This document shows positions 24,157-33,800 of a stretch of 64,000 nucleotides of DNA, in pieces. The position numbers and the translations under genes are program-made. The notes beneath the pieces are model-generated. The model ran no database searches, had not been told where the DNA came from, and saw only the letters and a program-made list of their open reading frames with translations. The stretch is from NCBI RefSeq assembly GCF_000472865.1, contig NZ_AXAP01000041.1, positions 404 to 64,403 of the forward strand. The letters run 5' to 3'. Position 1 is the first letter of the stretch. The number at the start of each line of letters is the position of its first letter. The stretch comes from Bradyrhizobium elkanii WSM2783. GTDB taxonomy: Bacteria > Pseudomonadota > Alphaproteobacteria > Rhizobiales > Xanthobacteraceae.

Positions 24157-25368
24157 ATGTCCGGCACCGACAAGACCAAGACCGGCCGCGACCTCAGGGG
24201 GCCCGTGGTGATCCTGGTCGAACCGCAGCTTGGCGAGAACATCGGGATGGCTGCGCGCGCGATGGGCAATTTCGCGCTGTCTCGGCTCCGGCTGGTCAAT
24301 CCGCGCGACGGCTGGCCGAACATCGCCGCGCAGCGCGCCGCAGCGGGCGCCGACCACATTCTCGACCATGTCGAGCTGTTCGACACCGTCACCGAGGCCG
24401 TCGCCGATCTCGACCTGTTGTTCGCCACCACCGCCCGCGCCCATGACCAGGCCAAGCCGGTGGTCGGGCCGGAAGCGGCCGCACGCGAGATCGTGGCGTA
24501 TGTCGCCGCCGGCGGCGGGGCCGGCATCCTATTCGGCCGCGAGCGCGCCGGCCTGACCAACGAGGAGGTCGCGCTCGCCGACCGCATCGTCACCTTCCCG
24601 GTCAATCCCGGCTTTGCCTCGCTGAACCTCGCTCAGGCGGTGCTGCTGATGGGCTATGAGTGGTTCAAGCTCGCGACCGCGGGCGTGCTGCCGTTCGCGA
24701 TGCCTGAGCGATCCGAGCGCGCCTCCCAGCACCAGGTTCAGGCGTTCTTCGACAATCTGGTCGCCGAGCTCGACAAGGTCGAGTTCCTGCGGCCGCGCGA
24801 GAAGCGCGACACCATGCTGGTCAACCTGCGCAACATCTTCACCCGGATGGAGCCGACCAAGCAGGACATGCATACCCTGCACGGTGTGATCATGGCGATC
24901 GCCGAGGGACGCAAGGGGCCGGCCAAGGGCGGCGTGCTCGACGGCGAGCAGGCGACCCGGCTGCGGGCGCTCCTCGCCGAGCAGGGGCAGGGCGGCGGCG
25001 CCTCCGCCGATGCCAGCAGCACGGTGCGCGGACTGGCGCGGCTGCTCCGGCGCAACCCGACCGATGCGGAGCGCATCCTGTGGCAGGCGCTGACCAAGGA
25101 TCGCCGCTTTGCCGGCCTGTTCAAGCGCCAGACCCCGGTGGGGCGTCATATCCCCGATTTCGTCTCCTTCATCCACCGGATCGCGATCGAGCTGGAAAAC
25201 CCTGACGAGAGCGAGACCATCGTGGCCGACCGGGCCAAGCGACGGGAATGGCTGGAGGAGCGGGACTATCGCGTGCTCAACCTGCGCGCGGCCGAAGTCG
25301 AGCGCGATCTGGCCGGCGAACTGGACCGGCTCGCATCGAACCTGCCAGCCCGGCGAGACGCTCCGTAG
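24157..25368 (+). CDS. trmJ: TrmJ-type tRNA methyltransferase fused to a DUF559 domain
   Basis: A 403-residue protein. Residues about 15-250 are a SPOUT-class TrmJ (2'-O-methylation of tRNA position 32), with ILVEPQLGENIGMAARAMGN, LFGRERAGLTNEE and PVNPGFASLNLAQAV, which form the knotted SAM site. Residues about 288-390 are a DUF559/Vsr-like restriction-endonuclease fold: RLLRRNPTDAERILWQAL, FKRQTPVGRHIPDF (Asp334), IAIELEN (Glu345, Glu347), then DRAKRREWLEERDYRVLNL. The linker (about 275-287) is Gly/Ala/Ser-rich. The usual D-GxQH after the ExE position is replaced by ENPDE. A plain TrmJ is about 250 residues. The last 103 bp overlap the convergent GGDEF gene. Confidence 0.85.
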   Translation: MSGTDKTKTGRDLRGPVVILVEPQLGENIGMAARAMGNFALSRLRLVNPRDGWPNIAAQRAAAGADHILDHVELFDTVTEAVADLDLLFATTARAHDQAKPVVGPEAAAREIVAYVAAGGGAGILFGRERAGLTNEEVALADRIVTFPVNPGFASLNLAQAVLLMGYEWFKLATAGVLPFAMPERSERASQHQVQAFFDNLVAELDKVEFLRPREKRDTMLVNLRNIFTRMEPTKQDMHTLHGVIMAIAEGRKGPAKGGVLDGEQATRLRALLAEQGQGGGASADASSTVRGLARLLRRNPTDAERILWQALTKDRRFAGLFKRQTPVGRHIPDFVSFIHRIAIELENPDESETIVADRAKRREWLEERDYRVLNLRAAEVERDLAGELDRLASNLPARRDAP

Positions 25369-26684
25369 CCCGGGCGGAGCGCCAGCGTAACCCGGGACAT
25401 CGGCGTCAGCGTTTGCAAGCGGCCCCGGGTTGCGCTGCGCTCCACGCGGGCTACGAGACCCTTCAAATTCAAGGCCGCCATGCCGGCGGCCTTGGCCGCG
25501 CTGCTGTGTTGGAGCCGCTGCAGGGCGGCGAGGTTGATCTCGAAGGAAGCGAGACAGCAGCGGGACTTGCCGGTGGATTTCGCTTCATAGAGCGCGGTAT
25601 CGGCGGCCGAAAGCAGCTCCTCGGCCTCGGTGCCGTGCTCCGGCGACATCGCAACGCCGACGCTGACGCCGACCTGGACGCAAATCTCCTCGCCTAGCCG
25701 ATAGGACATCGCGACCTCGTCGATGATCCGATGTCCGATGGCGAGCGCCTGCTCTGCGGTGATGCTGTCGGCCAGCACGACGAATTCGTCGCCGCCCATG
25801 CGCGCGATGACGGCGCTATTGGGCAGGGCGCGGCGGAGCCGGTCGGCGACCAGTTGGAGCACCTTGTCGCCGGCCGCATGCCCGAAGGTGTCGTTGATCG
25901 GCTTGAAATTATCGAGATCGAAGAACAGCACGGCAAAGGAGCCGTCGTCGCGACTGGAGGCCTCCAGCTTCCTGTTGAGAGCATCGACGATACCGGCGCG
26001 ATTCCACAGCCCCGTGAGCGCATCGTGGTGGGCCATGTGGCCGTTCTCGCGCTCGGCGCGCATCGTCGCGATCAGCATCCTGTTGAGCCGGAAGGCCGCG
26101 TCCGTCATCGCCGCGAGATAGAGCGGCACCTGCAGGAACACGAGGTAAAGCAGCGGCTCGCCGGCAAGCGCGGCGCCGGGGACGATCGGGCCGAGGGCGA
26201 GCAGGATCATCGTCCCGGCCAATCGCGGTGCGCTGAAATTGCGGAAGCAGATGCCGCCGACCATCGCCGCCGCCGACAGGCAGGCGAGCAGTGCGACGAC
26301 CCGGTCGCCGCTGGCGAGGCTGACGGCCACGTCGAACCCGACGCTGGCGCTCCAGGCGACCGCGAGCAGCACATGCAGGTCGGTCGGGGTCCGGCGCCGG
26401 CCACGCGCCCGGCGATGGGCGACGACCAATACCGAAAGGCGGGCGAGGCAAATCGCGACTTCGAGGATGAACCAGGCGATGAACAATGCGGTCGGTTGCC
26501 GGATCGCGATCACGCCTGCCACCGCCATCGTGTTGACCGCGCCGGCCGCAAACACCGGTAGCGAGCCGTGGAGGTCGGCGATCAGCGCCGCGCGGATATC
26601 CTCAGGCGCGCCGGGACCGGCGTCGGCCAGCCAGCGCGTCACGCCCCAGCGCGGCCGGCTGTAAGGTCCCTTGTCGGACTTCAT
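25266..26684 (-). CDS. Membrane-anchored GGDEF diguanylate cyclase
   Basis: A 472-residue predicted c-di-GMP synthase. Residues about 40-205 contain five or six hydrophobic segments forming an inner-membrane sensor. The GGDEF domain runs about 215-380, with the active site G297-G-D-E-F301 and the DLDNFKPINDTFGH motif; no RxxD inhibitory site precedes it. Normal family similarity ends near 385. Residues about 411-440 are translated from a palindromic repeat (25365-25454), and about 439-472 are antisense to the end of trmJ. So the native stop seems lost and the tail is accidental. ATG at 26684. No cognate effector nearby. Confidence 0.88.
   Translation of the reverse strand: MKSDKGPYSRPRWGVTRWLADAGPGAPEDIRAALIADLHGSLPVFAAGAVNTMAVAGVIAIRQPTALFIAWFILEVAICLARLSVLVVAHRRARGRRRTPTDLHVLLAVAWSASVGFDVAVSLASGDRVVALLACLSAAAMVGGICFRNFSAPRLAGTMILLALGPIVPGAALAGEPLLYLVFLQVPLYLAAMTDAAFRLNRMLIATMRAERENGHMAHHDALTGLWNRAGIVDALNRKLEASSRDDGSFAVLFFDLDNFKPINDTFGHAAGDKVLQLVADRLRRALPNSAVIARMGGDEFVVLADSITAEQALAIGHRIIDEVAMSYRLGEEICVQVGVSVGVAMSPEHGTEAEELLSAADTALYEAKSTGKSRCCLASFEINLAALQRLQHSSAAKAAGMAALNLKGLVARVERSATRGRLQTLTPMSRVTLALRPGYGASRRAGRFDASRSSSPARSRSTSAARRLSTR
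25365..25454. repeat. Palindromic repeat (GTAGCCCGG...CGGGCTAC family)
   Basis: GTAGCCCGGGCGGAGCG at the left pairs with the right end CGCTCCACGCGGGCTAC. Relatives are at 42141-42175 and 51305-51339. This copy lies between the trmJ stop and the inferred original end of the GGDEF gene and is read through by the GGDEF frame. Confidence 0.8.
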
Positions 26685-26741
26685 TGCAGAGCACCCCTGT
26701 CTTCCCGGGGTACAACAACACCGCGCCCGCCTAACAGGCTT

Positions 26742-28700
<1,959 letters not shown>

Positions 28701-28714
28701 TGTGCAGATCGCCC

Positions 28715-28745
28715 CGAAAAATCGTAATTTGATTACGATTTTTCG
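28715..28745. promoter_or_regulatory. Perfect palindrome, likely activator binding site
   Basis: CGAAAAATCGTAAT at 28715-28728 and ATTACGATTTTTCG at 28732-28745 are exact reverse complements around TTG. The site is in the gap between the divergent sigma-54 activator and transporter genes, centred about 106 bp upstream of the -12 element. This is a normal enhancer distance, and it would also allow autoregulation. Confidence 0.85.
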
Positions 28746-28822
28746 TTTATCACGAGTTTTGGTAGTCGCCAAGGCGCCGATAAAAGCCTGCGACATCAAT
28801 GCTATCGGCTCAAAAAAGGGGC

Positions 28823-28838
28823 TGGCATGGACCTTGCG
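28823..28838 (+). promoter_or_regulatory. Sigma-54 (-24/-12) promoter of the cyanate-uptake operon
   Basis: TGGCATGGACCTTGCG matches the consensus TGGCACG-N4-TTGCW except at two positions and keeps the invariant GG (28824-28825) and GC (28836-28837) separated by ten bases. Transcription would begin near 28849, 25 bp before the first gene's ATG. Confidence 0.8.
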
Positions 28839-28873
28839 TAAATCCACGGCAAACGCCGCGCGCAGGAGGCCCG

Positions 28874-30256
28874 ATGTCCATCTTCGACAATCCATTCGAT
28901 CCCGATCGCCATCTCCGCACCGGTTGCAGTTGCGGCCGCCATATCAATGAAGCCGAGCACCGGCATGCCGAGCTGGCGCTGCGCTGCGAGCCTGCGGCAA
29001 GCGAGGACAGGCGTTACGAGGGCGTGGTCGCCTCAGCCGTAATGCGCGCGGTGTTTCCGCAGGACGCGACCCGGCGGGCGTTCCTGAAGTCGGTCGGTGC
29101 TTCGACGGCGCTCGCGGCGTTGTCGCAGTTCTTCCCGATCAAGGCGGCGACCGAGGTGTTCGCGCAAGGCGCTGCGCCCGAGAAGAAGGACCTCAAGGTC
29201 GGCTTCATCCCGATCACCTGCGCGACACCGATCATCATGGCCGCGCCGATGGGCTTCTACGCCAAGCACGGATTGAACGTCGAAGTCATCAAGACCGCCG
29301 GCTGGGCCGTGATCCGCGACAAGACCATCAACAAGGAATACGACGCCGCGCACATGCTGTCGCCGATGCCGCTCGCGATCACCATGGGCGTCGGCTCCAA
29401 CCCGCTGCCCTACACGATGCCGGCGGTCGAGAACATCAATGGGCAGGCGATCACGCTTGCGATCAAGCACAAGGACAAGCGCGATCCCAAGGATTGGAAG
29501 GGCTTCAAGTTCGCCGTACCCTTCGACTATTCGATGCATAATTACTTGCTGCGTTACTATCTCGCCGAGCACGGCCTCGACCCCGACGTCGATGTGCAGA
29601 TCCGCGCGGTGCCGCCGCCGGAGATGGTCGCCAATCTCCGCGCCGACAATATCGACGGCTTCCTCGGGCCCGATCCGATGAATCAGCGCGCGGTCTATGA
29701 CGGCGCCGGCTTCATCCACATCCTGACCAAGGACATCTGGGAGGGCCATCCCTGCTGCGCCTTCGCGGCATCGAAGGAGTTCGTCACGTCGATGCCGAAT
29801 ACCTATGGCGCGCTCCTGAAATCGATCATCGAGGCGACCGCGTTCGCGCACAAGGCCGAGAACCGCAAGCAGATCGCGGAAGCGATCGCGCCGGCGAACT
29901 ACCTGAATCAGCCGCAGATCGTGCTCGAGCAGATCCTGACGGGCACCTTCGCCGACGGTCTCGGCAACGTCGTCACGCAGCCGGGCCGCGTCGACTTCGA
30001 TCCCTTCCCCTGGCAGTCGTTCGCGGTCTGGATCATGACGCAGATGAAGCGCTGGGGGCAGATCAAGGGTGATGTCGATTACAAGGCGGTGGCCGAACAG
30101 GTCTATCTCGCCACCGACACCGGCAAGCTGATGGCCGAGATGGGGCTGACGCCGCCGACGACCACGTACAAGTCGTTCGCGGTGATGGGCAAGACGTTCG
30201 ATCCCGCCAAGCCGGACGACTATCTCGCAAGCTTCAAGATCAGGAAGGCGTCGTGA
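28874..30256 (+). CDS. NrtA/CmpA-type ABC substrate-binding protein (cyanate/nitrate), Tat-exported
   Basis: A 460-residue binding protein. The first 60 residues are unusual: C18-S-C20-G-R-H23 and EHRHAE at about 28-33, before any export signal. A twin-arginine signal follows (TRRAFLKSVGAST, RR at 67-68, with a hydrophobic stretch to about 90). The mature domain begins KKDLKVGFIPITCATPIIMA and has the two-lobed fold of nitrate/bicarbonate/cyanate-binding proteins (INKEYDAAHMLSPMPLAI). CAGGAGG precedes the ATG at 28874. It is first in the operon with permease, ATPase and cyanase, which points to cyanate (or nitrate plus cyanate) as ligand. Confidence 0.88.
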   Translation: MSIFDNPFDPDRHLRTGCSCGRHINEAEHRHAELALRCEPAASEDRRYEGVVASAVMRAVFPQDATRRAFLKSVGASTALAALSQFFPIKAATEVFAQGAAPEKKDLKVGFIPITCATPIIMAAPMGFYAKHGLNVEVIKTAGWAVIRDKTINKEYDAAHMLSPMPLAITMGVGSNPLPYTMPAVENINGQAITLAIKHKDKRDPKDWKGFKFAVPFDYSMHNYLLRYYLAEHGLDPDVDVQIRAVPPPEMVANLRADNIDGFLGPDPMNQRAVYDGAGFIHILTKDIWEGHPCCAFAASKEFVTSMPNTYGALLKSIIEATAFAHKAENRKQIAEAIAPANYLNQPQIVLEQILTGTFADGLGNVVTQPGRVDFDPFPWQSFAVWIMTQMKRWGQIKGDVDYKAVAEQVYLATDTGKLMAEMGLTPPTTTYKSFAVMGKTFDPAKPDDYLASFKIRKAS

Positions 30257-30284
30257 GGGCGCTCCCGCTTACGGGGAGAGGGAG

Positions 30285-31124
30285 ATGATGAACTCCCTTC
30301 GCCTGCGCGCGGCGATCGTCTCGATCGTGCTGTTCGCCGCCTTCATCGGCGTCTGGCATCTTGCGACCCGCAGCACCGGTCCGGCCACCAACATGAGCCC
30401 GGAATACGCGAAGCTGATGGGGCTCACCGCCACGCAAGGCAAATCGGCGATGCCGGGTCCGCTCGATGTCGGCGCCAAATTGTGGGAGCACTTGAGGCGC
30501 CCGTTCTACGACAACGGGCCGAACGACAAGGGGCTTGGCATCCAGCTCGCTTATTCGATCGGCCGCGTCGGGCTCGGCTATCTGATTGCGGTCCTGGTCG
30601 CGATCCCGCTCGGCTTCCTGATCGGCATGTCGCCGCTGATCAGCCGGGCGCTCGACCCGTTCATCCAGGTCTTGAAGCCGATCTCGCCGCTCGCCTGGAT
30701 GCCGCTCGCGCTCTACACCATCAAGGATTCGTCGATTTCAGCGATCTTCGTGATCTTCATCTGCTCGGTGTGGCCGATGCTGCTCAACACCGCGTTCGGC
30801 GTCGCCGGCGTGCGCAAGGAATGGATCAACGTCGCGCGCACGCTCGAAGTCGGCACCGTCAGGCGCGCCTTCACCGTGATCCTGCCGGCCGCGGCGCCGA
30901 CGATCCTGACGGGCATGCGGATCTCGATCGGCATCGCCTGGCTCGTGATCGTCGCTGCCGAAATGCTCGTCGGCGGCACCGGCATCGGTTATTTCGTCTG
31001 GAACGAGTGGAACAACCTCTCGATCACCAATGTCATCATCGCTATCCTCATGATCGGGATCGTCGGCATGCTGCTCGACCAGATCCTCGCGCGCTTCACG
31101 CGCATGGTCACGTTTCCGGAGTAG
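30285..31124 (+). CDS. ABC transporter permease (NtrB/CynB-like)
   Basis: A 279-residue inner-membrane permease of the nitrate/sulfonate/taurine class. The N-terminal membrane segment at about 7-27 is followed by a periplasmic stretch, then the five-helix BPD_transp_1 core from about 85. The EAA loop that contacts the ATPase reads VARTLEVGTVRRAFTVILPA, near residue 185. It lies 28 bp after the binding-protein gene, with GGGGAGAGGGAG just before the ATG. Works with the adjacent ATPase and binding protein to import cyanate or a similar anion. Confidence 0.92.
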   Translation: MMNSLRLRAAIVSIVLFAAFIGVWHLATRSTGPATNMSPEYAKLMGLTATQGKSAMPGPLDVGAKLWEHLRRPFYDNGPNDKGLGIQLAYSIGRVGLGYLIAVLVAIPLGFLIGMSPLISRALDPFIQVLKPISPLAWMPLALYTIKDSSISAIFVIFICSVWPMLLNTAFGVAGVRKEWINVARTLEVGTVRRAFTVILPAAAPTILTGMRISIGIAWLVIVAAEMLVGGTGIGYFVWNEWNNLSITNVIIAILMIGIVGMLLDQILARFTRMVTFPE

Positions 31125-31128
31125 GGCG

Positions 31129-32055
31129 ATGACCGACAAATTCATCTCGATCGAAGGCGTCGCGCGGCGTTATCCGGGCGCGGGAGGCGGCACCACCACC
31201 GTGTTCGAGGACTTGTGGCTCTCGATGGCGCGCGGCGAATTCGGCTGCGTGATCGGCCATTCCGGCTGCGGCAAGACCACGGTGCTCAACATCCTGGCGG
31301 GCCTCGACGAGCCGAGCGAGGGCGCCGTGATCGTCGACGGGCAGGCGATCGAGGGCACAAGCCTCGACCGCGCCGTGATCTTCCAGAGCCACGCGCTGCT
31401 TCCCTGGCGCACCGTGCTCGGTAATGTCGCCTACGCCGTCAGCTCGAAATGGCGCAAATGGGACCGCGCGAAGGTCAAGGCGCATGCGCAGAAGTTCATC
31501 GATCTCGTCGGTCTCACCGGTTCGGAGCACAAGCGTCCGTCCGAACTGTCGGGCGGCATGAAGCAGCGCGTCGGCATCGCGCGGGCGCTGTCGATCACGC
31601 CGAAGATCATGCTGATGGACGAGCCGTTCTCGGCGCTGGACGCGCTGACGCGCGGCACGCTGCAGGACGAGGTGCGGCGCATTTGTCTCGAGACCGGACA
31701 GACCGCGTTCATGATCACCCACGACGTCGACGAGGCAATCTATCTCGCCGACAAGATCTTCCTGATGACCAACGGCCCGGGCGCCGTGCTGGCCGAGATC
31801 GTCGAAAATCCGTTGCCCAAGGATCGCGGCCGCATAGATCTGCACCGCCATCCCTATTACTACGCGCTCCGCAACCACATCATCGATTTCCTGGTCAGCC
31901 GCAGCAAGAGCTTTGCGGCTGATGCCACCGACCACGACCCGCGCAACGTGCCGACGGTGCGGCCGGGTTTGCCTGAATTGGCGATCGCATCGGACGCCGA
32001 GCCGCCAACAGACACGTCGTGGCCGGGCCTGGCCCGGCCATCCACGTCGTCCTGA
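31129..32055 (+). CDS. ABC transporter ATP-binding protein (NtrD/CynD-like)
   Basis: A 308-residue ATPase of the nitrate/sulfonate/taurine family. Walker A GHSGCGKTT is at about 43-51, the signature LSGGM near 142, Walker B IMLMDEPFSALD near 165, and the switch His in MITHDVDEA. The conserved domain ends at about 265; the last residues (DTSWPGLARPSTSS) are encoded by a dispersed palindromic repeat that supplies the stop codon. It begins 4 bp after the permease stop. It energises the permease; the downstream cyanase implies the substrate is cyanate. Confidence 0.92.
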   Translation: MTDKFISIEGVARRYPGAGGGTTTVFEDLWLSMARGEFGCVIGHSGCGKTTVLNILAGLDEPSEGAVIVDGQAIEGTSLDRAVIFQSHALLPWRTVLGNVAYAVSSKWRKWDRAKVKAHAQKFIDLVGLTGSEHKRPSELSGGMKQRVGIARALSITPKIMLMDEPFSALDALTRGTLQDEVRRICLETGQTAFMITHDVDEAIYLADKIFLMTNGPGAVLAEIVENPLPKDRGRIDLHRHPYYYALRNHIIDFLVSRSKSFAADATDHDPRNVPTVRPGLPELAIASDAEPPTDTSWPGLARPSTSS

Positions 32056-32100
32056 ATCCGATCAACAATTTGGATGCCCGGGACAAGCCGGGGCATGACG
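32015..32100. repeat. Palindromic repeat (CATGCCCGGG family), within the ATPase 3' end
   Basis: CGTCGTGGCCGGGCCTGGCC at 32015 and the end GGGACAAGCCGGGGCATGAC define a copy of the element also found at 44202-44288 and 52433-52517. It overlaps the last 41 bp of the ATPase gene and stops 20 bp before cynS, so it forms most of the ATPase-cynS spacer. Confidence 0.8.
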
Positions 32101-32119
32101 AGCAGAAGGAGACCATGAC

Positions 32120-32608
32120 ATGAAACGTTCCGACCTCACCGAAAAGCTGCTCGACATCAAGCGCGAGAAGGGCTGGAGCTGGAAATATATCTGCGAAGAG
32201 ATCGGCGGCTATTCCGAGGTGCTGATAACAGGCGCGATCCTCGGCCAGATGAAATTGACCAAGCCGCAGGCCGCGAACGCCGGCGAGCTGTTCGGCCTGT
32301 CCAAGTCGGAAATCGCGATGCTGAACGAGACGCCGATGCGCGGGGAGGGCGTGCCGATGCCGCCGACCGATCCCCTGATCTATCGCTTCTACGAGCTCGT
32401 GATGGTCAATGGCCCGGCCTGGAAGGCGCTGATCGAGGAGGAATTCGGCGACGGCATCATGTCGGCGATCGACTTCGACATGGTGATGGAGCGCTTGCCG
32501 AATCCCAAGGGCGACCGCGTCAAGTTCACGATGTCCGGAAAATTCCTGCCGTACAAATATTACGGCGCCAGCGGCAACGTACCGGAGTACGGGTTCAAAG
32601 AGGGATAG
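32120..32608 (+). CDS. cynS: Cyanase (cyanate hydratase)
   Basis: A 162-residue enzyme that converts cyanate and bicarbonate to ammonia and CO2. The N-terminal helical (lambda-repressor-like) domain (1-90) contains IKREKGWSWKYICEEIGGYS. The catalytic domain has the signature PPTDPLIYRFYELV, carrying the Arg and Glu of the active site, and the catalytic Ser in GIMSAIDF. It ends in YKYYGASGNVPEYG. Length is near the usual 156. GAAGGAG precedes the ATG. Last gene of the sigma-54-controlled transporter operon, it provides the metabolic reason for the uptake system: use of cyanate as a nitrogen source and its detoxification. Confidence 0.96.
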   Translation: MKRSDLTEKLLDIKREKGWSWKYICEEIGGYSEVLITGAILGQMKLTKPQAANAGELFGLSKSEIAMLNETPMRGEGVPMPPTDPLIYRFYELVMVNGPAWKALIEEEFGDGIMSAIDFDMVMERLPNPKGDRVKFTMSGKFLPYKYYGASGNVPEYGFKEG

Positions 32609-32739
32609 ACAATACGGCGGTTAACGCGGGATGAAGTGGTGCATCGATTTTTCGCGGCATGGGTTCGTCTTGTTGCAATCCAAGGTCGCTATAGACCGGC
32701 GCGTCACTTCAACCGCAAGGGTCCGCCATAATGTCGCCG

Positions 32740-33125
32740 ATGCGCCTTCTTCTCCCGGCAGCTATAGGCCTGCTGTTCCTGATCGCTCCTGCTTTCGCCC
32801 AGACGCGCCGGGGCAGCGGATCGTCGTCGAGCAATCCGGCAGCTCTCCGCGCCAGGAGGGGGCGGTGCGGGTTCAGAGCTCGATCAATTTCTTTATCGCC
32901 GGTCCGACCGGAGAGGGGGATGAGGCGTAGAAGCTCCGTGAAAGCGCGCGCCGCATCGTCTATGAGATGGCGGCGCGCGAATGTGATCTGCTGCGGGAAG
33001 TGCTGGCCAAGGACTGCCGGATGGAATCGGTGACCAGCAACATCAACATCAACCGGCAATTTGGTCAGCAGCAGGAGGGCTTGACCATCAACGGCTCGAT
33101 GAGCTTTCAAATCACGTTGAAATAG
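32740..33125 (+). pseudogene. Decayed gene for a small secreted protein
   Basis: Three pieces in order make one protein. From ATG 32740 there is a good signal peptide (MRLLLPAAIGLLFLIAPAFA then QT). Within about 32795-32810 the reading shifts to another frame (APGQRIVVEQSGSSPRQEGA, then VQSSINFFIAGPTGEGDEA). That frame hits TAG at 32929-32931 and continues in phase as KLRESARRIVYEMAARECDL, ending with GSMSFQITLK at 33125. The TAG could be a single CAG-to-TAG change. The linker after the signal peptide also seems shortened. I recognise the C-terminal half as a small periplasmic protein family of Bradyrhizobium, function unknown. Confidence 0.75.
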
Positions 33126-33142
33126 CCCCGAGCAGCAGGGGC

Positions 33143-33466
33143 CTATGCCCCCGCCTTCACCTGCGCCACGGCCTGGACCAGCAGTTCGTCCATCTTGGCG
33201 CGGATTTGAGCTTCCGTGATGGCCTCGCCCTTCGCGGTGAGGTCCTTGAAGACCTTCTGCAGCACGTCCTGGTCGCCGGCTTCCTCGAAATCGGCGGCAA
33301 CCACTTCCTTGGCGTAGGTGTTGGCGGCATCGCCCGCGAGGCCAAGCTTTTCCGCCGCCCACATGCCTAACAACTTGTTGCGGCGCGCCTCGGCCTTGAA
33401 TTTCTGCTCCTCGTCGAGGGCGAATTTCTTCTCAAAACCTTCCTCGCGCTTATCGAATGTGGTCAT
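33143..33466 (-). CDS. DUF1476 protein (F1-ATPase zeta-subunit family)
   Basis: A 107-residue all-helical protein starting MTTFDKREEGFEKKFALDEE, then RRNKLLGMWAAEKLGL and EEAGDQDVLQKVFKDL, which are signatures of DUF1476. In Paracoccus and other alphaproteobacteria this family includes the zeta subunit that inhibits ATP hydrolysis by F1-ATPase. Here the N-terminal inhibitory segment is present. The ATG at 33466 is the conserved start. It lies convergent to the decayed gene and upstream of purC on the other strand, a place unrelated to the ATP synthase operon. Confidence 0.9.
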   Translation of the reverse strand: MTTFDKREEGFEKKFALDEEQKFKAEARRNKLLGMWAAEKLGLAGDAANTYAKEVVAADFEEAGDQDVLQKVFKDLTAKGEAITEAQIRAKMDELLVQAVAQVKAGA

Positions 33467-33800
33467 CGGTGGTTCCAATTGCTGCTGACGGACGGATGGA
33501 GCTTGCGTTGCGGCAGCCCCAGCGGATGCCTAGATAGAAGGGACGAATCGGCAAGACAACGAGCCGTTAAGCCGCAGGCAGAATGGCAGATTTTGGCGCC
33601 CTAATCCAAGGCGGATAAGTCGGCCATAAAGGGTCCGGGTCGATTGTGCTGGATGGGCCAATCGGATAGGTTGCCATACGGCTTGGTTCTTGTTCTGTTT
33701 GGGGTTCCAGGCTTCCGCGGCAGCTCCGTCGTGGGTCGCGATCCCTAGTCAACCGGAGCACACCAGATTCATGGATTTCAACAAAACACGGTACATCCCA
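33467..33800. other. Intergenic region upstream of purC
   Basis: No gene seen in 334 bp between the divergent DUF1476 and purC genes. An ORF extends upstream of purC to 33690, but its residues do not resemble PurC. No purine riboswitch core could be recognised. Promoters for both genes must lie here. Confidence 0.5.

Noticed and set aside
33467..33800. Purine riboswitch before purC
   Set aside because: No conserved purine-aptamer core or suitable three-way junction could be found by eye.
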